64,000 nt of DNA from NCBI RefSeq assembly GCF_900291955.1, contig NZ_OLMR01000003.1, positions 265,809 through 329,808 on the forward strand, given 5' to 3'. The stretch is from Pseudoruminococcus massiliensis. Lineage in GTDB: Bacteria > Bacillota > Clostridia > Oscillospirales > Acutalibacteraceae. The notes under the pieces are model-generated. The model was not told where the DNA came from. It saw only the letters and a program-made list of their open reading frames with translations, and made no database searches. The position numbers and the translations under genes are program-made. Shown here piece after piece: positions 45,031-52,844 of the stretch; within the stretch, counting starts at the first letter, position 1, and each line of letters opens with the position of its first letter.

Positions 45031-46278
45031 TCAAATGGTTTTTTGAGTGCAAGCCACACTATCAGAAGAAGCCCTCAACTCATCTTCTTTTATTATATAA
45101 AGCTCTCTCATAAAATAGCGAAATGTTTCCATTGGATATTCATCTTGCATAGCAAAGAGAAAAATCCAATCATAAGGATTTCCAGCATATAAGGTAGGAT
45201 AACCTGCATCTATAAGGTATCTGTTTATTTCTGCATAGCATCTTTCATTGTCATCATCAGCACAATAAACTTTAACATTATTTTTTAATAAGCGTTTTGT
45301 CCAATATTCATAAAAGACCAACAAAATAATGGTTTTGCGTACTAGCTCATTAGATTTATGTTCTCCTCTTAGTATAGCCTCCAAGCCTTGCCTGTCTGGA
45401 AATGAATCTTCTGCCAAAGGGTGCAATAAATCATTGTTTTTCAAAATGGGTTTTAAAGTTCTATCAGTATCAAGAACAAACAAAGGAGAATTATCATAAT
45501 CAAAATCATACAATCCCAGTATTTGAAGATAAATATCCCATACAGAACGCTTTTTTGATTCTGTCTTATCACCATTATTTATAAGATTAGGAAATAATAA
45601 AGCCTTTTCCCTTTCTGCTAAACCCTTAGATTTTTTAATTTCATTCCATATTTTCATTATGTATTTATAAGCTGTCGCATTATTATATCCGAACTGTTCC
45701 AGATTATTATTAAAAAATTGTATCAGTTCTTCCTTAGATTTAAACCTATTTATCTCTTTAATAATCGACTCAGTAAATAGCACCTCATCATTAAAATCGA
45801 CTTTTCCCTTTATATCACTTGGTGCCTTTTCAAGCAAATCTATTGTTTCAGCATAGCTCAATTCATTACTAATCGCATAATAGTAAATTGCTTCCTCAAT
45901 ATAATGGCAATCAAAGCCTCTCTGTAAGCATACTGTTCTGAAAAATTCCTCGCTTTCCTTTAAATCAAGTTTAAAAGCAAAACAAAATTGAAAAGCAATT
46001 TTTCTTTTTTCAATTCTCTTTTTCTCTGTAAACCATTTCTTTATATTTCTTGGCAAGGGTAAAATATCCGCTTTCTGAAATTTATCCTTAATAAACTCAA
46101 CCTTTTCATCAATATTCAATATATCTCCGATAAATCCCTTATTAATTATAAAAGTATCCAAAGTTTCATCAAAATCACGAAAAGATTTAGCGACAGAAAG
46201 TAGTTCTTCTGTATAGTTATCATCTTCTGGTGAAATTTCATACTTTATATTTTCAAGTTGTTCAGTATACTTTTCCAT
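45031..46278 (-). CDS. HTH-like protein partnered with the kinase-STAND gene
   Basis: This 415-residue protein has no signal peptide or membrane span. Residues about 75-150 resemble a divergent XRE-like helix-turn-helix: IPxxIKKWFTEKK-like LPRNIKKWFTEKKRIEKRK, then AFQFCFAFKLDLKESEEFFR and LQRGFDCHYIEEAIYYYAI. The rest is helical and acidic, with a C-terminal part rich in aromatic residues (YPTLYAGNPYDWIFLFAM). I recognise no named family. It is 52 nt upstream of the kinase-STAND gene, so it may regulate that operon or act as its partner. AGGAG precedes the ATG and a promoter is seen at 46366-46394. Confidence 0.6.
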   Translation of the reverse strand: MEKYTEQLENIKYEISPEDDNYTEELLSVAKSFRDFDETLDTFIINKGFIGDILNIDEKVEFIKDKFQKADILPLPRNIKKWFTEKKRIEKRKIAFQFCFAFKLDLKESEEFFRTVCLQRGFDCHYIEEAIYYYAISNELSYAETIDLLEKAPSDIKGKVDFNDEVLFTESIIKEINRFKSKEELIQFFNNNLEQFGYNNATAYKYIMKIWNEIKKSKGLAEREKALLFPNLINNGDKTESKKRSVWDIYLQILGLYDFDYDNSPLFVLDTDRTLKPILKNNDLLHPLAEDSFPDRQGLEAILRGEHKSNELVRKTIILLVFYEYWTKRLLKNNVKVYCADDDNERCYAEINRYLIDAGYPTLYAGNPYDWIFLFAMQDEYPMETFRYFMRELYIIKEDELRASSDSVACTQKTI

Positions 46279-46365
46279 TTTCCTTACTCCTATTATTTAA
46301 ATTTACTTATATATTAAGTTTGTACCTTTATCGTTCAGAATATAGAATTTATAAATTATAATAAT

Positions 46366-46394
46366 ATTATACATATAAATAATAATATTGTCGA
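46366..46394 (-). promoter_or_regulatory. Promoter of the HTH-like/kinase-STAND operon
   Basis: On the minus strand, TCGACA (46389-46394), 17 nt, TATAAT (46366-46371), about 88 nt before the start codon. Confidence 0.6.
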
Positions 46395-46616
46395 TATTTT
46401 CTGAATAAAAAAACAATAAAGTAATCAACAAAAATGGACAAGTCCGTAAAATTAGGAAAACAGAACCCTTCTGATTTAGAATATACATCAGGAGGAATTT
46501 TTTAATGTCAAAAAGTTATTAACATATAAGTGTTTATGAAAACAAAACTGACTCATATTTGAAAAGAAAAAGTTTTGTATAATATTATACAGTTTTAACA
46601 AAAAATAATTAAATAG

Positions 46617-46645
46617 TTTACAATTATTTCCTTATATGCTATAAT
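46617..46645 (+). promoter_or_regulatory. Promoter of cas3
   Basis: TTTACA (46617-46622), 17 nt, TATAAT (46640-46645), predicted start near 46652. This leaves a ~100-nt leader before cas3. The remaining part of the gap (46395-46616) has no supported gene; a 5-codon frame after AGGAGG at 46505 looks like chance. Confidence 0.65.
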
Positions 46646-46649
46646 AGCT

Positions 46650-46704
46650 ATATCAAATTTACATATGTCTTGTTGAAATTTGTGAATTAAATAAAATTTG
46701 ATAT
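46650..46704 (+). promoter_or_regulatory. Inverted repeat in the cas3 leader
   Basis: ATATCAAATTT (46650-46660) and AAATTTGATAT (46694-46704) are perfect 11-bp inverted arms 33 nt apart, starting at the predicted transcription start. They could be an operator pair or an RNA hairpin that controls cas3. Confidence 0.55.
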
Positions 46705-46750
46705 ATACCTTTCAAAACAAATAATATAAGCAAAGATTAGAGGAAATTAT

Positions 46751-49129
46751 ATGGAATATGCAGCACATTTTACAGAAGATGGAAGATTACAAACTGTTAA
46801 AGAGCATCTCATAAGTGTAGCCGAAAAAGGTAAAAGGGACTCTGAGCTTATAAATATGCCAAGCCTTTATTATCTTGCAGCAATTTTACACGATATGGGT
46901 AAAAACACTGCTCGCAGTGATGAATATCAAAGGACAGTTGGTTCAGGTGGTGAGTGGAACAAAGGTAAGGTTGTACATTCAAATTGTGGCGGAAGATATA
47001 TATACGAAAAATTTATAAAGAACAATGATTCTGATAAAACAAATAACTATACTGTTGAAATTATTTCTTCGGTTATTATGTCACATCATGGTTTGTTTGA
47101 TTTTGATTATCCTAAATCAGGCAAAGAAAATGGCTTTGTTACAAAAATAAATAATACAAATTACGATTACAATGAATGTAAAAAGCTTACACTCGATGAG
47201 GTTATAAGCGAAAAGGAAATTGAAGAGCTTTATCTCAACGCTAAAAATGAAGTTAATGAATTTCTGAATTTTTGCAGTAAAGATGAAGATAAAAGAAAAG
47301 ATGGCGAATCTTTAGAAAGGATTAAGTTATTTAATTGTTCTTTGCTGATAAGAGTGTTACTTTCAATATTGGTTGATTCTGACCATTCTGATACTGCGGA
47401 ATTTGTTAATCGGATAGAACGACCTAAGTTATATGGAGATGCAGAACTATGGGAGAAATGTTGCAATTATTTTGAAGAAAAGATTAAGCTATTTAATAAA
47501 GATACTGAACTCAATAAGATAAGAGCAGAAATATCTGATAAGGCATTAGCTTATTCAGAAAATTCTGAAAATATCGTAAGAATGACTGTTCCAACAGGTG
47601 GTGGAAAGACTATAAGCTCACTAAGATATGCTATTCATCATGCTAAAAAATTTAATAAGAACAGGATTTTTTATGTTGCTCCTTTTAATTCAATACTTGA
47701 ACAGAATTATAATGAAATAAAATCTTTTTTGCCTGATGATGTTTCTGTTTTACCACATTTCGGAGATATGCTTGATTGTAATTATAATGAAAGTTTAGCT
47801 ACTGAACAAAATATTAAATATATGAGTGAAAATTGGAATTCTTATGTTATAGCTACATCAATGGTACAGTTTTTAAATTCTCTTTTTGATGGAAAAATAA
47901 GTTCAATAAGAAGAATGAGAGGTCTTATAAATTCGGTAATTATTATAGACGAGGTGCAGTCTATTCCATATGAATTTATCAGATTATTTAATATGGCAAT
48001 GAAATTTCTTGCTTATATATGTAATTGTACAATTGTTTTATGTACAGCAACACAACCACCTTTTGAACATATGGATTATTGTTTAAGGCTTGATGAAAGC
48101 TGTGAAATGATAAACGATTTTGAAGATTACAGCGAAAAAATGAGGCGTACAAGAATTATAGATAAAACAATTCCAGGAGGATATACTGCTGATAATGTCG
48201 CTGATTTTTTACATTCTCTTTCAGAAGATTGTCGAACTATTCTTTGCGTAGTTAATACAAAAAAAGCGGCTTTTGAGGTGTTTAAAAGTGCAAAGCATTT
48301 ATTTGAAGATGAGAAAATAGTGCTTGTGCATCTTTCAACTAATATGTGTCCTGAACATAGAGCTAATGTTATCAAAAATATGAAAGATGAAATGAAAAAT
48401 GGCAAGCGTGTTCTTTGTGTAAGTACTCAGCTTATTGAGGCGGGCGTTGATATTTCTTTTGAAACAGTTGTCCGCTCTCTTGCTGGTACAGATAGTATTG
48501 TACAGGCGGCAGGCAGATGTAACAGAAATGCTGAAAGAGATATTGGCTATGTTTACATATTGAATATAAGCAATGAATATGAAAATGTTTCAAGCTTGAA
48601 AAGCATTCAAAAGGGTAAAAGTGCTACTATTGGTTTGCTTAAACGCATAAAGAAAAAACCAGATGAATATGAGGATTTGCTTGATTTAAAAGCAATAAAA
48701 AAGTTTTATATTGATTATTATAAAAATTTTGACAAAAAAGATTTATATGTTGAAGATTTTACATGCTCAATATTTGAAATGCTTTCCACTAATGAAAAAG
48801 GCTCATACCATACTAAAACACTTCTTAGGGCGGCTATGAAAACCGCTGGAGAATGCTTTGAAGTTATAACTGATATAAATGAAAGCGTCCTTGTACCCTA
48901 TAAAGACGGCAAGGAGCTTATATCCGAGCTTTTATCAGAGGGATATAAGGATTATGACGCAATTATAAAAAAGGCTCAGCGATATTTGATAGGATTGCCG
49001 AAAAATAAGCTTAAAGACACTTATATAAGTGTCGATAAGAAAACTGGTATTCGTTTTCTTGCAGATGGATATTATGATGAAATATATGGTTTCTCGGAAA
49101 ATCCTAATTTGGATTTTTGCTATTTCTAA
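46751..49129 (+). CDS. cas3: CRISPR-associated helicase-nuclease Cas3 (type I-C)
   Basis: This 792-residue protein joins an HD nuclease and a superfamily 2 helicase. The HD motif is AAILHDMGKN (His47-Asp48), with a further histidine pair in IMSHHGLFDFD. The helicase has Walker A VPTGGGKT near 278, Walker B IIIDEVQ near 400, motif III CTATQPP, and motifs V-VI STQLIEAGVDISFE and DSIVQAAGRCNRN. It is recruited by Cascade to the R-loop, unwinds and degrades target DNA. It has its own promoter with a long leader. It is separated from the rest of the operon by 205 nt that hold a regulatory guide RNA gene and a second promoter. Confidence 0.97.
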   Translation: MEYAAHFTEDGRLQTVKEHLISVAEKGKRDSELINMPSLYYLAAILHDMGKNTARSDEYQRTVGSGGEWNKGKVVHSNCGGRYIYEKFIKNNDSDKTNNYTVEIISSVIMSHHGLFDFDYPKSGKENGFVTKINNTNYDYNECKKLTLDEVISEKEIEELYLNAKNEVNEFLNFCSKDEDKRKDGESLERIKLFNCSLLIRVLLSILVDSDHSDTAEFVNRIERPKLYGDAELWEKCCNYFEEKIKLFNKDTELNKIRAEISDKALAYSENSENIVRMTVPTGGGKTISSLRYAIHHAKKFNKNRIFYVAPFNSILEQNYNEIKSFLPDDVSVLPHFGDMLDCNYNESLATEQNIKYMSENWNSYVIATSMVQFLNSLFDGKISSIRRMRGLINSVIIIDEVQSIPYEFIRLFNMAMKFLAYICNCTIVLCTATQPPFEHMDYCLRLDESCEMINDFEDYSEKMRRTRIIDKTIPGGYTADNVADFLHSLSEDCRTILCVVNTKKAAFEVFKSAKHLFEDEKIVLVHLSTNMCPEHRANVIKNMKDEMKNGKRVLCVSTQLIEAGVDISFETVVRSLAGTDSIVQAAGRCNRNAERDIGYVYILNISNEYENVSSLKSIQKGKSATIGLLKRIKKKPDEYEDLLDLKAIKKFYIDYYKNFDKKDLYVEDFTCSIFEMLSTNEKGSYHTKTLLRAAMKTAGECFEVITDINESVLVPYKDGKELISELLSEGYKDYDAIIKKAQRYLIGLPKNKLKDTYISVDKKTGIRFLADGYYDEIYGFSENPNLDFCYF

Positions 49130-49233
49130 ATAAAAAGCCAAAAGCCCTATCTTTCGATAGAGCCTTTGGCAAACTACAATAATAAAGTCAAAGTAATAAT
49201 TTCAATCCACATAACTAAGATATTAGCTATGAC
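49130..49233 (-). ncRNA. CreR-like crRNA-like guide RNA between cas3 and cas5c
   Basis: The minus strand encodes a predicted RNA of about 100 nt. From the 5' end it has an 8-bp hairpin ATAGCTAA-TATC-TTAGTTAT (49230-49211, one G-U pair). The exact last 12 nt of the CRISPR repeat, GTGGATTGAAAT (49210-49199), come next. The spacer-like guide starts at 49198 with TATTACTTTGACTTTATTAT. A terminator follows, with 15-nt arms 49170-49156 and 49151-49137 and a TTTTTATTT tail present only on this strand. The canonical repeat likewise has an 8-bp stem with a 4-nt loop next to the same handle, but the stem sequence here is wholly different, so structure is kept and sequence is not. Cas5c should cut it like a repeat. 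The guide matches the cas5c promoter. The parts are seen; the function is inferred. Confidence 0.8.
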
Positions 49234-49239
49234 AAAAAT

Positions 49240-49268
49240 ATTATAGCCTAAAATAAATTATTTTACAA
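49240..49268 (-). promoter_or_regulatory. Promoter of the CreR-like RNA
   Basis: On the minus strand, TTGTAA (49263-49268), 17 nt, TATAAT (49240-49245). The predicted start near 49233 lies just before the hairpin of the guide RNA. No minus-strand protein gene follows, so the RNA is its only evident product. Confidence 0.65.
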
Positions 49269-49274
49269 ATTCTA

Positions 49275-49303
49275 TTGACAAGTATAAAAAATCGATATAT
49301 AAT
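49275..49303 (+). promoter_or_regulatory. Perfect promoter of the cas5c-cas2 operon
   Basis: TTGACA (49275-49280), 17 nt, TATAAT (49298-49303). It is strong by consensus and overlaps the target of the CreR-like guide. Its -35 box is 7 nt from the -35 box of the opposing creR-like promoter, so the two polymerases may also interfere with each other. Confidence 0.85.
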
Positions 49304-49321
49304 AAATTCAAATTAATAGAA
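49299..49321 (-). promoter_or_regulatory. Predicted Cascade target (operator) over the cas5c promoter
   Basis: On the minus strand a TTC (49321-49319), the type I-C PAM, is followed by TATTAATTTGAATTTATTAT (49318-49299). It matches guide positions 1-20 except at 6 and 12, which are bases flipped out in type I Cascade hybrids. The site covers five of six bases of the -10 box and the start point. The incomplete match should allow binding and repression but not cleavage. Confidence 0.8.
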
Positions 49322-49334
49322 AGGAGTTTGTGAG

Positions 49335-50093
49335 GTGAAATATAAAAATGAATTTTGTTATAAGGTCTATGGAGATTATGCACTTTTTTCCGACCCTATA
49401 ACAAGAGTTGGTGGAGAAAAGATGAGTTACCCTATACCTACATATTCAGCTCTTATAGGTATTACAAAAGCTATCTATTTTAAACCGACTTTGCTTTATG
49501 TGATTGATTCTGTAAAAGTGCTTAAACCAATAAGAACGGTATCTAAGGGAGTCAGACCAATTAAATACAACGGCGGAAATGACCTCTCAATCTATACCTA
49601 TCTTACTGATGTTGCTTATGCAGTAAAAGGGCATTTTATTTGGAACGAAAATCGTCCCGAATTTGCAAATGACAGAAATGAGGACAAGCATTATCAAATA
49701 CTTAAACGAATGATAAAGCTTGGCGGCAGACGCTCTCCTCAGCTTGGTGTTAGCGAGTGTCCAGCATATGTTGAGCCTTGTAATTTTGATGAGGAAAAAA
49801 GTTGCTATGATGATGGCAATAACTCGGAAATCTCATTTGGCTTAATGTATCACAGCATAATATATTGTGATGAGGCTATTAACGAAGAAGATAAAGGTAA
49901 GATGACTGTTTGTTTCCATACGCCAGTTATGAAAAATGGACAGATTGATTTTATTCGACCTGAGCAATGCACAATTAAGCGTCATATAAGAGATGCTAAA
50001 CAGAAAGTTTTTGATGCAGAAAAATGTGAGAGTGTTGATACACTTCATACGGAATTATTTAGGGAGGTAGATAAAAATGAGTTGGATAACTGA
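49335..50093 (+). CDS. cas5c: Cas5c (Cas5d), type I-C pre-crRNA endonuclease
   Basis: This 252-residue protein is the I-C Cas5 that also processes pre-crRNA, because I-C lacks Cas6. It starts with YKVYGDYALFSDPITRVGGE and PIPTYSALIGITKAIYFKPT, the family pattern, and has GGRRSPQLGVSECPAYVEP in the middle. It cuts at the base of the repeat hairpin and stays bound to the 11-nt handle. The start is a GTG with AAAGGAG about 8 nt upstream. It is the first gene behind the CreR-targeted promoter and overlaps cas8c by 17 nt. Confidence 0.95.
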   Translation: MKYKNEFCYKVYGDYALFSDPITRVGGEKMSYPIPTYSALIGITKAIYFKPTLLYVIDSVKVLKPIRTVSKGVRPIKYNGGNDLSIYTYLTDVAYAVKGHFIWNENRPEFANDRNEDKHYQILKRMIKLGGRRSPQLGVSECPAYVEPCNFDEEKSCYDDGNNSEISFGLMYHSIIYCDEAINEEDKGKMTVCFHTPVMKNGQIDFIRPEQCTIKRHIRDAKQKVFDAEKCESVDTLHTELFREVDKNELDN

Positions 50094-51993
50094 AACTGCC
50101 GCCTTATACGATGAAATCAAGGAAAAGGTTAATAATAGCGATGAATGGGAACCTATTCTTCCGCTTTATCATTCTACAAGTAATGCACAGATACAGGTTA
50201 CTATTTTTAGCGACGGAACATTTTCACACGCAGAAGTAGTTGATGCTGATGATGCAAAAACTATAATACCTGTTACGGAAGATTCGAGTTCGAGAAGTTC
50301 TGGGATTGCACCACATCCACTTTGTGATAAGCTGATTTATATTTCAGGTGATTACAGCACGTATGTTGCAAAAGCTAAAAGTAATGCTGATGAATATTTT
50401 GTGACATATATCAAGGCTTTAAAGGCTTGGGCAGAGTCGGAGTATTCGGATATTTGTATTACAGCTATATACGATTATCTTAGCAAAAGAATACTCATAA
50501 ACGACCTTATAGGCGATGGGATACTGAGATTAAAAGATGCTGTTCTTGATGAAGAATATAAAATAACAAAGTCAGTAAAGCAAATAGATTCATTTGTACG
50601 CTTTGTTGTCAATGATTTGGATTCAGGGGAAAATATAAAGGTTTGGAAAAGTAAGGTACTTTTTGATAAATACATAGCTTATTATGAATCTTTAGGCAAG
50701 AAAAGAGATTGCCAGCTTTGTTATGCAAGCGGAAAAATCGTTCCTGTAACATATAAGCATATGGCTAGAATTCGAAATTCAGGTGATAGTGCCAAACTTA
50801 TCTCTTCAAACGATGAATCGAATTTTACTTATAGAGGCAGATTTGCAAATAGAGAAGAAGCTTTTGCAGTAGGTGAAATTGTAAGTCAGAAAGCTCATCT
50901 TGCTTTAAAGTGGCTTATAAAAACTGGTGGCATAAGTGTTGGTGATGAAAAATATGTTGCGTGGGAAAGCTGTCTGAATGAAATACCAAATGTGTTTGGT
51001 AGAATAGTGCTTGATGCAAGCGAAAATTCTGGCTCTTTTGTAAAGGATAAGGACGATAAGGTTTATGCAAAGACGGCAGAGCAGTATAAGAATATAATAG
51101 AAATTGCAATTAAGGGATATAAAAAAAATCTGGATTTAAATTCTTCAAAGGTTATTCTTATGGCATTAGATTCTGCTACACCTGGCAGGCTTTCAATTAT
51201 TATGTATCAGGAACTTACTTCTACTGATTTTTATAAAAATATTCAAGATTGGTATAGCAAAGTATACTGGCATAGTTGCTATAAGACAGATGATGGTGAA
51301 GTTATACATTGTGTGCAGACACCTACCCCTATCGAGATTGCAAGATGTGCTTATGGTAATGAGCGAGATGGAGAGCTTATTATTGATTATAAATCTGGTA
51401 TTTTCAAGACGGTAATTAAGCAAATCTATCCTTGCATTACTCTTGGTGTGAGATTTCCAGAAAACATACTGAAAAGAATTTTCACAAGAGCCTCAAATCC
51501 TCAGCTTTATAGTGAACAAAACAACTGGAAAAGGGTTCTTGATGTCTGTTGTGCATTATATAGAAAATATTATGAAGATAAAGGAGTTGAACTTACTATG
51601 GAACTTAATAGAAGTTACAATAATAGAAGCTATCTTTATGGTAGACTTATGGCTGTTGCTGAGAAACTTGAAACTGATACATATGATGATAACGAGGCAA
51701 GAATGACTAATGCGGCAAGATTTATGAACTCGGTTATTGCATCTCCATATAAGTCTTGGGGAAATGTTAGTAAAAGACTTATCCCATATATAAACAAAAT
51801 ACAAAGTAAAAACCCAGGTCTTTGTGTTTATTATCAGAAAGAGCTTAGAGAAATATATAATATGTTTAAAGCTGGAGAATATGAAATGAAAAAGCCTCTG
51901 GAGCCTTTATTCTTTATGGGCTACTATGGCGAACAACAATATCTTTATACATCAAGAAAAAACAAAAATGATGATAACAAGGAGGATTTATAA
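50077..51993 (+). CDS. cas8c: Cas8c (Csd1), Cascade large subunit
   Basis: This 638-residue protein matches Csd1/Cas8c in length and order. It begins with AALYDEIKEKVNNSDEWEPI and LPLYHSTSNAQIQVTIFSDG. The mid region has CQLCYASGKIVPVTYKHMAR and NFTYRGRFANREEAFAVGEI, typical of the family, and HLALKWLIKTGGISVGDEKY follows. It recognises the PAM and holds the R-loop in the I-C Cascade, and its gene also yields the small Cas11c subunit from an internal start in other I-C systems. The C-terminal part from about residue 500 (SYNNRSYLYGRLMAVAEKLE) fits that. Confidence 0.95.
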   Translation: MSWITETAALYDEIKEKVNNSDEWEPILPLYHSTSNAQIQVTIFSDGTFSHAEVVDADDAKTIIPVTEDSSSRSSGIAPHPLCDKLIYISGDYSTYVAKAKSNADEYFVTYIKALKAWAESEYSDICITAIYDYLSKRILINDLIGDGILRLKDAVLDEEYKITKSVKQIDSFVRFVVNDLDSGENIKVWKSKVLFDKYIAYYESLGKKRDCQLCYASGKIVPVTYKHMARIRNSGDSAKLISSNDESNFTYRGRFANREEAFAVGEIVSQKAHLALKWLIKTGGISVGDEKYVAWESCLNEIPNVFGRIVLDASENSGSFVKDKDDKVYAKTAEQYKNIIEIAIKGYKKNLDLNSSKVILMALDSATPGRLSIIMYQELTSTDFYKNIQDWYSKVYWHSCYKTDDGEVIHCVQTPTPIEIARCAYGNERDGELIIDYKSGIFKTVIKQIYPCITLGVRFPENILKRIFTRASNPQLYSEQNNWKRVLDVCCALYRKYYEDKGVELTMELNRSYNNRSYLYGRLMAVAEKLETDTYDDNEARMTNAARFMNSVIASPYKSWGNVSKRLIPYINKIQSKNPGLCVYYQKELREIYNMFKAGEYEMKKPLEPLFFMGYYGEQQYLYTSRKNKNDDNKEDL

Positions 51994-51995
51994 TT

Positions 51996-52844
51996 ATGTC
52001 AGTACTTAATAACAAGGTGGATTTTGTAGCTTTTATTTCCGTTAATCATGCAAACCCTAATGGCGACCCAATCAATGGTAATCGTCCGAGAGATACAATG
52101 GAAGGTTTTGGAGAGATTTCTGATGTCTGCATTAAGCGTAAAATCAGAAACAGACTTCAGGATATGGGTGAATGTGTATTTGTACAATCAGATGAGCGCA
52201 GCGACGATGGTTGTAAGAGCCTTAAAGAACGAGCAGATAGCTATGAGGAATTGAAAAAGCTTTCAAAAGGTAAGGAAACAGGCAAAGATGCTTTTGCAAA
52301 ATTGGCTTGCGAAAAATGGATTGATGTAAGAACATTCGGACAGGTTTTTGCTTTTAAAGGCGATACGGTTTCGGTAGGCGTAAGAGGCCCTGTGACTATT
52401 CAACCTGCATTTAGTCTTGAACCAGTCGAAATTGAAGATATACAGATTACTAAGAGTGTTAATAGTGAAAGTAAGTCAGGTAAAGCATCTGATACAATGG
52501 GTATGAAGCATAGAGTCAGGTTTGGTATATATGTATTGAAAGGAAGCATCAACTGCCAGCTTGCAGAAAAAACTGGCTTTACAGAAGAAGACGCTGAGAA
52601 GATTAAAAACGCAGTAGCAACACTTTTTGAGAATGATTGTTCATCAGCTCGCCCTGAAGGAACTATGAACATTGAAAAGCTTTTCTGGTTTAAGCATAAC
52701 TGCAAGTCGGGACAATATTCATCAGCAAAGGTACATAACAGCGTTATCGCAAAGGCTTTGTGTGAAGAGCCTACATCAGCTAAGGATTATGAATTTATAT
52801 ATGATGGAAGTCTTGAAGGTTTAACTCCGGAAGTGATTGAATGA
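51996..52844 (+). CDS. cas7c: Cas7c (Csd2), Cascade backbone subunit
   Basis: This 282-residue Cas7 has the Csd2 start VDFVAFISVNHANPNGDPIN and GNRPRDTMEGFGEISDVCIKRKIRNRLQ, then DVRTFGQVFAFKG and RGPVTIQPAFSLEPVEIEDI. Several copies line the crRNA spacer and kink it every sixth base, which leaves bases 6, 12, 18 and so on unpaired. This matters for the CreR-like guide, whose mismatches are at 6 and 12. GGAGG precedes the ATG. It overlaps cas4 by 4 nt. Confidence 0.96.
   Translation: MSVLNNKVDFVAFISVNHANPNGDPINGNRPRDTMEGFGEISDVCIKRKIRNRLQDMGECVFVQSDERSDDGCKSLKERADSYEELKKLSKGKETGKDAFAKLACEKWIDVRTFGQVFAFKGDTVSVGVRGPVTIQPAFSLEPVEIEDIQITKSVNSESKSGKASDTMGMKHRVRFGIYVLKGSINCQLAEKTGFTEEDAEKIKNAVATLFENDCSSARPEGTMNIEKLFWFKHNCKSGQYSSAKVHNSVIAKALCEEPTSAKDYEFIYDGSLEGLTPEVIE

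Noticed and set aside
46303..46488. A 61-codon minus-strand open frame in the gap before cas3
   Set aside because: AT-rich, no ribosome site, and it overlaps the promoter of the HTH-like gene.
46433..46504. A 23-codon frame starting MDKSVKLGKQNPSD and a 5-codon frame after AGGAGG at 46505
   Set aside because: The first lacks a ribosome site; the second is too short. There is not enough to call a gene or a remnant.
49137..49170. The hairpin after cas3 as a simple cas3 terminator
   Set aside because: In the plus direction no T-tract follows it. The T-tract is on the minus strand, so it fits the guide RNA as its terminator.
49270..49280. A plus-strand TTC followed by TATTGACA over the cas5c -35 box as the guide's target
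   Set aside because: Only the first 4 guide positions match. The minus-strand site at 49318-49299 matches 18 of 20 with a TTC and is far better.
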